Below are positions 9,011-18,234 of a stretch of DNA of 64,000 nt, one piece after another. This DNA is from Roseomonas elaeocarpi (GTDB taxonomy: Bacteria > Pseudomonadota > Alphaproteobacteria > Acetobacterales > Acetobacteraceae): positions 186,001 through 250,000 of the forward strand of contig NZ_JBHLUN010000006.1 in the NCBI RefSeq assembly GCF_042433915.1, in the 5' to 3' direction. Each line of letters begins with the position of its first letter. Positions within the stretch are counted from its first letter, which is position 1. The notes beneath the pieces were generated by a model. It worked only from the letters and a program-made list of their open reading frames with translations, ran no database searches and was not told where the DNA came from. A program made the translations under genes and the position numbers.

Positions 9011-9247
9011 ATGCTACGCTGCCTGCCGCTCCTGCTCGGGGCCCTGGCCCTGGCCGCGCCGCTGATCAGCTGCGGGCCGCCGCCCTACCAGGTGGAGCCG
9101 CCCCGCACCTACCAGACACCCTACGTGCCGCCGACCGCCGCGAACCCGCCCTATGTCCGCCCCTACGTGCCGCCGCCGGGCGTGGCGCAGCCGGACTACC
9201 TGGGTGAGCCGCAGGCGCCGGCGCTGCACATCCCGGTTGAGGGTTGA
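9011..9247 (+). CDS. Small Pro/Tyr-rich lipoprotein
   Basis: A 78-residue predicted lipoprotein. The ATG at this position is preferred over an upstream GTG because a GGAGA ribosome site lies 8-9 bases before it and the signal then starts properly (MLRCLPLLLGALALAAPLIS, lipobox Cys 21). The mature part is a low-complexity run of Pro, Tyr and Val with repeated YVPP-type motifs, likely an extended surface or periplasmic tether. No function can be given. A strong hairpin follows the stop. Confidence 0.7.
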   Translation: MLRCLPLLLGALALAAPLISCGPPPYQVEPPRTYQTPYVPPTAANPPYVRPYVPPPGVAQPDYLGEPQAPALHIPVEG

Positions 9248-9254
9248 AGGCCGG

Positions 9255-9279
9255 GCCTCACCGCGCAGCGCGGTGAGGC
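9255..9279. terminator. Hairpin between convergent genes
   Basis: GCCTCACCGC and GCGGTGAGGC form a perfect 10-bp stem, extended by one inner G-C pair around CAG. It lies just after the Pro/Tyr-rich lipoprotein stop and before the end of the convergent folE gene, as a bidirectional terminator would. No U-tract is seen. Confidence 0.55.
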
Positions 9280-9316
9280 TCCGGTCCTGCCGGATGTCCG
9301 CCGCTTCGCGGTGGGC

Positions 9317-9970
9317 TCAGATCACCGGCGTGGCGCGGGGAGCGCCGATCATCGCCAGGAATTCCTGCCGGGTGGAGCGGTTCTCGCGGAAGGCGCCCAG
9401 CATCCGGCTGGTGACCATGGTGACGCCCGGCTTGTGGGCGCCGCGCGTGGTCATGCACTGGTGCGCGGCCTCGACCACCACGGCGACGCCGAAGGGGTTC
9501 AGAACCTGCTCGATCGTGTTGGCGATCTGAGCCGTCAACTTTTCCTGGATCTGCAGCCGCTTGCCATAGGCGTCCACCACGCGCGCCAGCTTGCTGATGC
9601 CGACCACGCGACCGCGCGGCAGGTAGGCGACATGGACCCGGCCGATGATCGGCGCCATGTGGTGCTCGCAGGTGCTCTCGAGCCGGATGTCGCGCAGCAG
9701 CACCATCTCGTCGTAGCCTTCGACCTCCTCGAAGGAGCGCTGCAGCAGCTCCATCGGATCTTCCTCGTAGCCGGCGAACCATTCGCGATAGGCCTTGGCC
9801 ACGCGCTTGGGCGTGTCGAGCAGGCCCTCGCGGCCGGGGTTGTCGCCGGCCCAGCGCAGCAGCGTCCGGATGGCGTTCTCCGCTTCTTCCCGGGTCGGCG
9901 GCGGCGAGGCCGGAGGGGGCGAGGCACCGAGCGGAACGCTGGGCGGGTTTGCGTCGTCTTCGGGGGGCAT
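9317..9970 (-). CDS. folE: GTP cyclohydrolase I
   Basis: A 217-residue enzyme that converts GTP to 7,8-dihydroneopterin triphosphate, the first step of folate (and pterin) synthesis. The zinc and active-site motifs are present: ESTCEHHMAPIIGRVHVAYL and AAHQCMTTRGAHKPG, plus the QEKLTAQIA and SRMLGAFRENRSTRQEFL stretches. The first 30 residues are a Pro-rich low-complexity extension, common in alphaproteobacteria. It is a type IA enzyme with the Cys zinc ligands intact. It is convergent with the lipoprotein cluster. Confidence 0.96.
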   Translation of the reverse strand: MPPEDDANPPSVPLGASPPPASPPPTREEAENAIRTLLRWAGDNPGREGLLDTPKRVAKAYREWFAGYEEDPMELLQRSFEEVEGYDEMVLLRDIRLESTCEHHMAPIIGRVHVAYLPRGRVVGISKLARVVDAYGKRLQIQEKLTAQIANTIEQVLNPFGVAVVVEAAHQCMTTRGAHKPGVTMVTSRMLGAFRENRSTRQEFLAMIGAPRATPVI

Positions 9971-10094
9971 GGGACCATCCTAGAAGGAGCCGCGACGCTG
10001 AGGCAGCCGTCGGCCTTGATGCCAGCGGCTTCGATTCGCCGCTTGCAGAGCATGAGCAGGGTACCCGCGATGCGGGAAGAGCGCGTTAACAGCC

Positions 10095-10508
10095 TCAGTT
10101 CAGGCGGCTGCGACGCTGCTCGGGGCTGTCCAGGCTGAACGCCGGGATTTCGACGTCGAAGGCTTCCCCGCTGGCGGTGACCACCATGTGGTAGGCCCCG
10201 CGCATGAAGCCGGAGGGCGTGGGCAGAGGCGTGCCGGAGGTGTACTCGAAGGCCTCGCCCGGCTCCAGCACGGGCTGTTCCCCCACCACCCCGTCGCCGT
10301 GGACCCGCTGGGTGCGAGCCAGGGCATCGGTGATCAGCCAGGTGCGGCGCATCAGCTGAACCGTTTCCGCTCCCTCGTTGCGAATCTCGACGCGGTAGGC
10401 CCAGGCGTAGCGTCCTTCCTCCGGCGCACTCTGATCGGCGAGGAAGAAGGTGCGCACGGTCACGCGGATGTCGCGTGTGGTGGCGACGTAGGCGTCGTGG
10501 GCGGTCAT
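10095..10508 (-). CDS. apaG: ApaG domain protein
   Basis: A 137-residue ApaG-family protein with an immunoglobulin-like beta fold. Motifs include YAWAYRVEIRNEG, LMRRTWLITDA, the GXGXVGEQPVL-like loop (VHGDGVVGEQPVLEPGE), the F-Y-T-SGTPLPTPSG stretch and MRGAYHMV. All are standard. The start ATG is preferred over a longer frame because the family begins a few residues before the first beta strand. The older link to cobalt/magnesium efflux in enterics is weak, so the biochemical role is uncertain. It stands alone between folE and a hydrolase gene, all on the minus strand. Confidence 0.93.
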   Translation of the reverse strand: MTAHDAYVATTRDIRVTVRTFFLADQSAPEEGRYAWAYRVEIRNEGAETVQLMRRTWLITDALARTQRVHGDGVVGEQPVLEPGEAFEYTSGTPLPTPSGFMRGAYHMVVTASGEAFDVEIPAFSLDSPEQRRSRLN

Positions 10509-10596
10509 GCTGGGCCCCTCGGCTGGTGGTCGGGCAGGAGATAGGCCGGAACCGCGCCGGAGGCGAGACTTGGCCGCGGCCTGGGCCGCCGTGCCC

Positions 10597-10667
10597 GTGT
10601 TTCTCCTGAGGTTCCCCAAGGAGGGGCAGGGGGAGTTCCCCAGGGTTCCCGGGAGAGTTCCCGCGGC
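10597..10667. repeat. Clustered GTTCCC motifs in intergenic DNA
   Basis: Four copies of a TTCCC core (GGTTCCCC, AGTTCCCC, GGTTCCCG, AGTTCCCG) occur within about 70 bases upstream of apaG. One pair, GTTCCCGGGAGAGTTCCCG, closely resembles GTTCCCCGGGAGGTTCCCCG at about 43978 inside another gene. This may be a small dispersed repeat or chance in GC-rich DNA. Confidence 0.35.
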
Positions 10668-10690
10668 CTCCCCAGGAAACCCCTGGGGAG
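10668..10690 (-). terminator. Hairpin after the 3-hydroxyisobutyryl-CoA hydrolase gene
   Basis: CTCCCCAGG and CCTGGGGAG form a 9-bp stem with a 5-base loop, 12 bases past the stop of the minus-strand hydrolase gene. Its position suits a terminator, but no U-tract follows. Confidence 0.45.
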
Positions 10691-10701
10691 CCTCATGTTT
10701 C

Positions 10702-11724
10702 TCAGGCCTCGGCGGGATGGTCCGACAGGGCGGCGCGGATCGCTTCCGCGTCCACCTCCTCCAGCGTGGCGGGCTGCCAGCGGGGCTGGTCGCCGCGCTC
10801 GACGAGCAGGGCCCGGACGCCTTCCGAGAAGTCGGGGTGGCGGATCATCCGCCGTGCCAGCGCGAGCTCGTGTTGCAGGGCGGTGTCCAGGTCCCAGGCG
10901 GCGCCGCGGCGTAGCATCTCCCGCGTGACCGAGAGCGCCGTGGGCGAGCATCGCCGCAGCGCCGCCAGCTGCGCGCGGGACCAGTCGCTGTTCTCGCCTT
11001 CCAGGGCCGCCACGATCCGCGGCAGCGTGCCGACCGCGAAGCAGCGCTCGATCGCCTCGCGCGTCGCCGCGACAGCGCCGGGGCGCACCGGCCGGCAATG
11101 GGCTTCCACCGCCTCCGCGTCGCCCGACAGCAGCGCCTGGCGCAGCGCCGGAAGCGCGTCACGGGCGCAGAAATGGGTGGCAAGCCCCGCCTCAACCGCT
11201 TCCGCGCCGCGCAGCCGGGCGCCCGTCAGGCCGAGCCAGTTGCCGATCGCCCCCGGCAGCCGGGGCAGGACGTGGCTGCTGCCGATGTCGGGAAAGAAGC
11301 CGATCGCGGTTTCCGGCATGGCGACCGTCGCGGCCTCGGTCACCACGCGGTGCGAGCCGTGCACCGACAGCCCGACGCCGCCGCCCATGCAGATCCCGTC
11401 GATCAGGCTGATCCAGGGCTTGGGGAAGCGGGCGATGGTACCGCAGAGCGCGTATTCCAGCGCGAAGAAGCGTTCCGCCGGGGCGGCGTCGCCCGCCAAC
11501 ACCGCCTCACGCACCGCGCGGATGTCGCCGCCGGCGCAGAAGGCCCGGCCGCCGGCGCCTTCCAAAATCACCAGCCGCACCGCCGGATCGTCGCGGAAGC
11601 GTTCCAGCGCCTCGACGATCGCCTCCACCATGCCGAGATCCTGGGCGTTCAGCGCTTCGGGCCGGTTGAGCAGGATGGTGCCCGCCGTGCCCTCGACGCG
11701 CGCGATGACCCGTGGATCGGTCAT
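10702..11724 (-). CDS. 3-hydroxyisobutyryl-CoA hydrolase-like crotonase
   Basis: A 340-residue crotonase-superfamily enzyme. The stretch GICMGGGVGLSVHGSHRVVT, then AMPETAIGFFPDIGSSHVLP and LPG, is the HIBYL-CoA hydrolase form of the fold, with the oxyanion-hole glycines and the Glu/Asp pair present. AFCAGGDIRAV is the first CoA-site motif. The C-terminal half (HPDFSEGVRALLVERGDQPRW) is also hydrolase-type and is absent from plain enoyl-CoA hydratases. The expected role is valine degradation, releasing 3-hydroxyisobutyrate. The ATG chosen gives normal length; a longer frame upstream is non-conserved. Confidence 0.9.
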   Translation of the reverse strand: MTDPRVIARVEGTAGTILLNRPEALNAQDLGMVEAIVEALERFRDDPAVRLVILEGAGGRAFCAGGDIRAVREAVLAGDAAPAERFFALEYALCGTIARFPKPWISLIDGICMGGGVGLSVHGSHRVVTEAATVAMPETAIGFFPDIGSSHVLPRLPGAIGNWLGLTGARLRGAEAVEAGLATHFCARDALPALRQALLSGDAEAVEAHCRPVRPGAVAATREAIERCFAVGTLPRIVAALEGENSDWSRAQLAALRRCSPTALSVTREMLRRGAAWDLDTALQHELALARRMIRHPDFSEGVRALLVERGDQPRWQPATLEEVDAEAIRAALSDHPAEA

Positions 11725-11915
11725 GGATGTGGTTTCCCGCCGCAAGTGCCTCATGGGGGCCGCACCATGCCGCGCCGCGGCAGGGTTGGGCACCCCGCCC
11801 ATCTCGGGGCTGCCGTGCGGGCACCGGGTTCCGGCCGGGGCGCGGGCGGGCCGGGGGCGCGGGCTGGCGGGATGCGGATTGACGGGCGGGCGGAGGATCA
11901 ACACCCTCGCGGGCG

Positions 11916-13019
<1,104 letters not shown>

Positions 13020-13110
13020 GCCGCCGCGCGGAGGTCCCGGTTTTCGCCCGGCATCACGCGCGGGTTGATGGGGCGGCCGCGCGAAGGAAGGCCGGTGCCG
13101 GCCCGGACCC

Positions 13111-14475
13111 TCAGCCAGCCTGAGGGAAGCGCAGGATCACCGCGAAACCCTCGTGCGAGTGGGCGCTGAACTGCAACTCACCGCCATGGGCACGCACCAC
13201 CTCGTCCGCGATGGCGAGGCCGAGCCCGGCGCCCGGCTGGCCGTCGTCGCGGCCGTGAAAGGGCTCGCGCACCCGCGCCCACTGGGCGGGTGGAATGCCG
13301 GGTCCGTCATCCAGCACTTCCACGCGGCATCCCGCGGCGTCGCGAAGCACCCGCACCTCGAGCCTGGAGCGTGCCCCGTGGCGCAGCGCGTTGCCGACGA
13401 CGTTGCCGATCGCCTCGCGCAGGCTGATCGCATCGCCCTGGATCATCACCGGCTCTTCCGGGGCGTCCAGCGACATTTCCAGCATCCGGGCGGCGGGCGG
13501 CACGTCCAGCATCACGCGCCGTGTCAGCAGAACAAGGTCCACCGGCTCCAGCATCGCGACGCCGGCCCGGTGGGTGACCATGGCGTGGTTGAACAACTGC
13601 CCGACGAGGTGCCCGAGCTGCTCGGTCCGCGCGGCGACCCGGGCCATCTGCGCTTCCCGACGCGCGGCATCGCGTTCCACCGTCAGCAGGTCGACCTGCG
13701 AGGCCAGCGCCGCCAGCGGCGTGCGCAGCTGGTGCGCCGCGTCGCCGATCAGGCGCTGCATCAGCGCGATCCGACCCTCCAGGCGCGCCATGAAATCGTT
13801 GATCGCGCCCACCAGGGCACCGATTTCGGGCGGCGCCTCCACCGCCAGGGGGCTGAGGTCGCGCGGATCGCGTTCGCGCAGCACCCGCTGCACCGCCGAT
13901 AGCGGCGCCAGCACGCGCTTCACCGCCACCAGCGTGATGACCAGCGCGAGCCCGTCCAGCACCAGCACCGCCACCACCGCCCGGGCCGCGATGTCGCGCG
14001 CCAGCGCAGTGCGGGCATTGAGCGTCTGCGCCAGCGTGACCGTGACCCAGCCGCCGCTCAGCCGGCGCGCCGTGACCGCGGCGCGCACCGGCTGCCCACG
14101 CCAGGTCGCATCGCGCAGCACCGGGCCGTTGCTGAGCATGCCGTTGCCCAGCGCCTCCGGCGTCACGGCGGCGTCGAGGTCGGCCGCGCCCGCCACCACC
14201 ACGCCCCGCCAGTCCACAACCTTGTAGGCGGCGCTGTCCTCCACCGACAGGCCCGCCAGGACCGAGACCGGCAGGTCCACCGTGACCACGCCGCCCTGCT
14301 GATAGGTGTTCTCGGAAATCTGCGCAGCACCTGCCGAGAGCAGCGCGTCGAAGGCACCGCCGGCCGTCAGGCGCGCGTAGTACCAGCCGGCCACGGAGAA
14401 GCCGGCGGACACGCTGCCCAGCAGCAGCACCAGCAGCAGCGCGATGCGCGCGTGCAGCGAGCGTGTCGCGCTCAC
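13111..14475 (-). CDS. TctE-like sensor histidine kinase
   Basis: A 454-residue membrane sensor kinase. Membrane helices lie at about residues 8-30 and 163-187. They flank a periplasmic 2CSK_N/TctE-type sensor region (NTYQQGGVVTVDLPVSVL, AYKVVDWRGVVVAGAADL). A HAMP-like linker, the phosphoacceptor box AAHQLRTPLAALASQ, N-box GNVVGNALRHGA, DDGPGIPP and GAGLGLAIADEVV follow. All catalytic motifs are intact. The response regulator gene lies just upstream with 31 bases between. TctE homologues sense tricarboxylates. Here the divergent NitT/TauT-type transporter is the nearest candidate target. Confidence 0.92.
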   Translation of the reverse strand: MSATRSLHARIALLLVLLLGSVSAGFSVAGWYYARLTAGGAFDALLSAGAAQISENTYQQGGVVTVDLPVSVLAGLSVEDSAAYKVVDWRGVVVAGAADLDAAVTPEALGNGMLSNGPVLRDATWRGQPVRAAVTARRLSGGWVTVTLAQTLNARTALARDIAARAVVAVLVLDGLALVITLVAVKRVLAPLSAVQRVLRERDPRDLSPLAVEAPPEIGALVGAINDFMARLEGRIALMQRLIGDAAHQLRTPLAALASQVDLLTVERDAARREAQMARVAARTEQLGHLVGQLFNHAMVTHRAGVAMLEPVDLVLLTRRVMLDVPPAARMLEMSLDAPEEPVMIQGDAISLREAIGNVVGNALRHGARSRLEVRVLRDAAGCRVEVLDDGPGIPPAQWARVREPFHGRDDGQPGAGLGLAIADEVVRAHGGELQFSAHSHEGFAVILRFPQAG

Positions 14476-14506
14476 GGCCGCCCCGTCGCGCGGCCGTGCA
14501 TCGCCG

Positions 14507-15172
14507 TCAACGCGCCACCAGCTGATAGCCCAGGCCGCGCAGCGTCCTGATCTCGGATGCCGAGGCCGCGATCTTGCGGCGCAGCCGGGCGACGTACTGT
14601 TCCACGGCGTTGCTGCCGGCTGCGCTGTCGAGCCCGAACAGGCGGTCCACGATCTGCTCCTTGGCGGCGATCCGGCCCTGCCGCGCGACGAGGATCTCGA
14701 GCAGCGCCAGCTCGCGCGCCGTCAGCTCCACCGGCTGGCCTGCGACCTGTACGCCGCGGCCTTCCAGGTCGATCTCGATGTCGCCCAGGCTCAGCCGGTT
14801 GGTGGCGCCGCCGCTGTGACGGCGCAGCAGCGCCCGCACGCGTGCTTCCAGCTCCAGGAAGTCGAAGGGCTTGGTGAGGTAGTCGTCCGCCCCGAGGTCG
14901 AGCGCCCCGACCCGCTCCGCCACCTCCGAGCGTGCCGTCAGCATCAGCACCGGCGTGCGCAGGCCGCGCTCGCGTGCCTGCCGCAGCAGTGCGAGTCCGT
15001 CGGGCGGCGGCAGCATGACGTCGAGGATCAGGAGGTCGTAGGACTGTAGCGCGATGCGCGCCGCCGCGTCCTCGCCGCCACGTTCCCACTCGACGGCGTG
15101 GCCCATGCGTTCCAGCCGCGCCACGATTCCCTCGCCGACATCGGCGGTATCCTCCACCAGCAGGATACGCAT
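14507..15172 (-). CDS. TctD/OmpR-family response regulator
   Basis: A 221-residue regulator. The receiver domain has the acidic pair in LLVEDTAD, the phosphoacceptor Asp in DLLILDVMLPPPDG, Thr in LMLTARS and Lys in YLTKPFDF. An OmpR-type winged helix follows (LTARELALLEILVARQGRIA, then VEQYVARLRRKI and TLRGLGYQLV). The ATG that starts MRILLVEDT was chosen, since the family begins there. The 143-base divergent region between this gene and the ABC ATPase gene likely holds both promoters and the binding sites. Confidence 0.93.
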   Translation of the reverse strand: MRILLVEDTADVGEGIVARLERMGHAVEWERGGEDAAARIALQSYDLLILDVMLPPPDGLALLRQARERGLRTPVLMLTARSEVAERVGALDLGADDYLTKPFDFLELEARVRALLRRHSGGATNRLSLGDIEIDLEGRGVQVAGQPVELTARELALLEILVARQGRIAAKEQIVDRLFGLDSAAGSNAVEQYVARLRRKIAASASEIRTLRGLGYQLVAR

Positions 15173-15315
15173 GTTCCCGTGCCCGATGTCCTTCTTGCTG
15201 CGCCGCAGCAACGATTTCCGCGGCGCTGTCAGCTTGGCGACAGGTTCCGAAGCTATCCGAAAGGCAATGCCCGGTCATCAAGGCCAGGGGCGCGAGGGAA
15301 GAAAGGATTCCGGGG

Positions 15316-16083
15316 ATGGTCACCGCCGACGCGTCCACACCGTTGCTGTCGGTGCAGAACGTCACGCTGCAGTACAAGACCGACGAGGCCGTGGTGACCG
15401 CGACGCACCGCGTGGACTTCGACGTGTACTCGTCGGACCGCTACATCCTTCTCGGCCCCTCGGGCTGCGGCAAGTCCACGCTGCTCAAGGCGATCGGCGG
15501 CTACCTGACGCCGTCGGAAGGTGAGATCCGCCTGAAAGGCCGCGAGGTCCGCGCACCGGGCCCCGATCGGATGATGGTGTTCCAGGAATTCGACCAGCTC
15601 CTGCCCTGGAAGACGGTGCGGGAAAACGTGATGTTCGCGCTCACCGCCAGCGGCCGCGCCCGCGGCGCCGAGGCGCGCGACCGCGCCGACAGCTACATCG
15701 AGAAGGTGGGGCTGGCGAAGTTCGCCGACAGTTTCCCGCACATGCTCTCGGGCGGCATGAAGCAGCGCGTGGCGATCGCCCGCGGCATGGCGATGGAGCC
15801 CGACGTGCTGCTGATGGACGAGCCCTTCGCGGCGCTCGACGCGCTGACGCGCCGGCGCATGCAGGAAGAACTGCTCCGGCTGTGGGACGATACGCGCTTC
15901 ACGGTGCTCTTCGTCACCCATTCCATCGAGGAGGCGATCCGCGTCGGCACGCGCATCCTGCTGCTCTCGCCGCATCCCGGACAGGTCAAGGCGGAGCTGA
16001 ACAGCGTGTCGCCCGACCAGCTCGGCACCGCCGCGGCCGCCGAGCTCGAGACGCGCATCAACGACATGCTCTTCGTGCACTAG
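15316..16083 (+). CDS. ABC transporter ATPase, NitT/TauT (SsuB) type
   Basis: A 255-residue ATPase of the nitrate/sulfonate/taurine class. Motifs are Walker A GPSGCGKST, MMVFQEFDQLLPWKTV (the class-specific Q-loop with PWKTV), signature LSGGMKQRVAIARGMAM, Walker B LLMDEPFAALDALTR and LFVTHSIEEAI. It is the first gene of an ATPase-permease-binding protein operon, eight bases before the permease, and is divergent from the TctDE-like pair. The ligand class (sulfonate, taurine, nitrate or a thiamine precursor) cannot be resolved from the ATPase. Confidence 0.93.
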   Translation: MVTADASTPLLSVQNVTLQYKTDEAVVTATHRVDFDVYSSDRYILLGPSGCGKSTLLKAIGGYLTPSEGEIRLKGREVRAPGPDRMMVFQEFDQLLPWKTVRENVMFALTASGRARGAEARDRADSYIEKVGLAKFADSFPHMLSGGMKQRVAIARGMAMEPDVLLMDEPFAALDALTRRRMQEELLRLWDDTRFTVLFVTHSIEEAIRVGTRILLLSPHPGQVKAELNSVSPDQLGTAAAAELETRINDMLFVH

Positions 16084-16090
16084 GAAGGGA

Positions 16091-16978
16091 ATGGCCATGA
16101 GCATCACCGTGAACGACGCCCCGCTGGTGCAACGCCCCGAGATCGTGCGCGAGCCGTCGCGCGCCGGCATCGGCGAGATCAACAAGCCGATTTCCGCCTG
16201 GGAGTCCGTGTATCGCCTGAGCGCGGTGCGAAAGGGGCTGATCCTCCTCGTGCTGGCCGTGATCTGGGAGGTTTATGGCCGCTGGCTCGACAACCCACTG
16301 CTGTTTCCGCCCTTCTCCGCTACGGTGGAGGCGCTGGTGGACAACCTCGCCAACGGCATCATTCCCGCGCGGACCCTGGTGTCGCTGCAAACGCTGCTGA
16401 TCGGCTACGGCATCGGCATCGTGCTGGCGGCGCTGCTGACGGTGGTGGCGATCGGCTCGCGCATCGGCACCGACCTGCTGGAAACCCTGACCTCGATGTT
16501 CAACCCGCTGCCGGCGATCGCCCTGCTGCCGCTGGCGCTGATCTGGTTCGGACTGGGCTCGGGCAGCGTGGTCTTCGTGCTGGTGCATTCCGTGCTCTGG
16601 GCTATCGCGCTGAACACCCATGCAGGCTTCCGCTCTGTGTCGAAGACCCTGAGGATGGTGGGCCAGAACTACGGGCTGGGCGGGTTGCGGCTGGTGAAGG
16701 ACATCCTGATCCCGGCAGCCTTCCCGTCGATCCTGACCGGGCTCAAGGTCGGCTGGGCCTTCGCCTGGCGTACGCTGATCGCGGCGGAGCTGGTGTTCGG
16801 CGTGTCCTCCGGCTCCGGCGGCCTGGGCTGGTTCATCTTCGAGAACCGCAACCAGCTCGAGACCGCGAACGTCTTCGCCGGACTGTTCTTCGTGATCCTG
16901 ATCGGCCTTTTCGTGGAAAGCGTGATCTTCGCCAACATCGAGAAGCGCACGATCCGCCGCTGGGGCATGCAGAACTGA
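16091..16978 (+). CDS. ABC transporter permease, SsuC/TauC type
   Basis: A 295-residue membrane permease with an N-terminal cytoplasmic stretch of about 45 residues, then six hydrophobic segments. FNPLPAIALLPLALIWFGLG and the EAA loop with DILIPAAFPSILTGLKVGW are diagnostic of the NitT/TauT permease family. Two ATGs lie two codons apart; the first has a better-spaced AGGAAGG site. It is second in the operon. A small hairpin around 16987-17008 lies between this gene and the binding-protein gene. Confidence 0.92.
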   Translation: MAMSITVNDAPLVQRPEIVREPSRAGIGEINKPISAWESVYRLSAVRKGLILLVLAVIWEVYGRWLDNPLLFPPFSATVEALVDNLANGIIPARTLVSLQTLLIGYGIGIVLAALLTVVAIGSRIGTDLLETLTSMFNPLPAIALLPLALIWFGLGSGSVVFVLVHSVLWAIALNTHAGFRSVSKTLRMVGQNYGLGGLRLVKDILIPAAFPSILTGLKVGWAFAWRTLIAAELVFGVSSGSGGLGWFIFENRNQLETANVFAGLFFVILIGLFVESVIFANIEKRTIRRWGMQN

Positions 16979-17050
16979 TGCGCCCTGCCGGGGCCCACGG
17001 GTCCCGGCGCCCCTCACATCCAACAAGCAAGAAACTGGAGGAAGAGCACC

Positions 17051-18076
17051 ATGAACCGTCGTGATCTGCTGCGCACCGGCGCGGCGCTGCCGTTCCTGTC
17101 CGCCGCGCCCGCGATCCTGTCGCGCCCCGCCCATGCGGAGGTGAGCAAGGTCCGCCTGTCGCATGGCTACGGCATCCTTTACCTGCCGCTGATCGTGATG
17201 CGCGACCGCAAGCTGCTGGAAAAGCAGGCCGAGAAGGCAGGCCTCGGCACGATCGAGGTCACCTGGCAGAACCTCGACGGCGGCAATGTCATCAACGACG
17301 CCATGCTGGCCGGGTCGCTCGACATCGCGGGCACCGGCGCGCCGGGCTTCATGACGCTGTGGTCGCGGGCCCGCGGCATTCCGCGCTCCGAGATCATCGG
17401 CGTTTCGGGCATGAGCACCTGCGCGCTGGTGCTCAACACCAACAAGCCGAACATAAAGACGCTGGGGGACTTCACCGCCAGCGACAAGATCGCCCTGCCG
17501 GGCATCAAGACCTCGCTCGCGGCGGTGGTGCTGCAGATCCTGGTGGCCAAGCAGTTCGGGCAGGCGAACTACGCCAAGCTCGATCCCATGACGGTGGGCC
17601 TGCCGCACCCGGATGCCTTTGCCGCCCTGACCAGCGGCCGGACCGAGATCGTGGCGCACTTCGCCTCGCCGCCTTATTCCAATCGCGAGTTGGCCGATCC
17701 GAAGATCCACAAGGTGATCGCGGCCAGCGAGGCGCTCGGGGACTCCACCCTGGACGTGATCTTCGCGCCCAAGCAGTTCACCCTGAACAACCCGAAAATG
17801 ATGACGGCCTTCCTGGCGGCGCAGGATGAGGCCAACGACTTCATCGCCAAGAACAAGGCCGAGGCCGCGGCGATCTTCAACCGTGTTTCGCCGAGCGGCA
17901 CCACCGACGAGGACGTGGTGAAGATGCTGGAAGAGCCCGACACGCGCTTTTCCGCGACGCCGCACGGCGTGATGGAGTTCGCCAACTTCATGGGGGCGGT
18001 GGGCACCATCAAGACCCGTCCCACCGGCTGGAAGGACCTGTTCATGCCCGAGCTGCACGACCGTCAGGGATCCTGA
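17051..18076 (+). CDS. NitT/TauT-family ABC solute-binding protein
   Basis: A 341-residue periplasmic binding protein with a twin-arginine signal (MNRRDLLRTGAALPFLSAA, cleavage near PAHAE). The mature part starts KVRLSHGYGILYLPLIV and contains GSLDIAGTGAPGFM and TDEDVVKMLEEPDTRFS, fitting the SsuA/TauA/ThiY-like fold. It is the third gene of the operon. The AGGAGG-like site (GGAGGAAGAG) lies seven bases before the ATG. In many bacteria this group binds sulfonates or aromatic compounds; the ligand here is unknown. Confidence 0.9.
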   Translation: MNRRDLLRTGAALPFLSAAPAILSRPAHAEVSKVRLSHGYGILYLPLIVMRDRKLLEKQAEKAGLGTIEVTWQNLDGGNVINDAMLAGSLDIAGTGAPGFMTLWSRARGIPRSEIIGVSGMSTCALVLNTNKPNIKTLGDFTASDKIALPGIKTSLAAVVLQILVAKQFGQANYAKLDPMTVGLPHPDAFAALTSGRTEIVAHFASPPYSNRELADPKIHKVIAASEALGDSTLDVIFAPKQFTLNNPKMMTAFLAAQDEANDFIAKNKAEAAAIFNRVSPSGTTDEDVVKMLEEPDTRFSATPHGVMEFANFMGAVGTIKTRPTGWKDLFMPELHDRQGS

Positions 18077-18234
18077 CGACCGGTGACCCGCTGCCCTCTG
18101 TTCCGCGAACCAGCGGGACGGAAGGCACCAGGCGGCTTCCGCGGGCATCAAACTGCTCTCGGAAGCGCAGCGGGGCGTTTGCGGGCGCCCCGCCCTGTTC
18201 TAGCCTTCGCGAGTCGCTCGTGGGAGGGGTCGGG

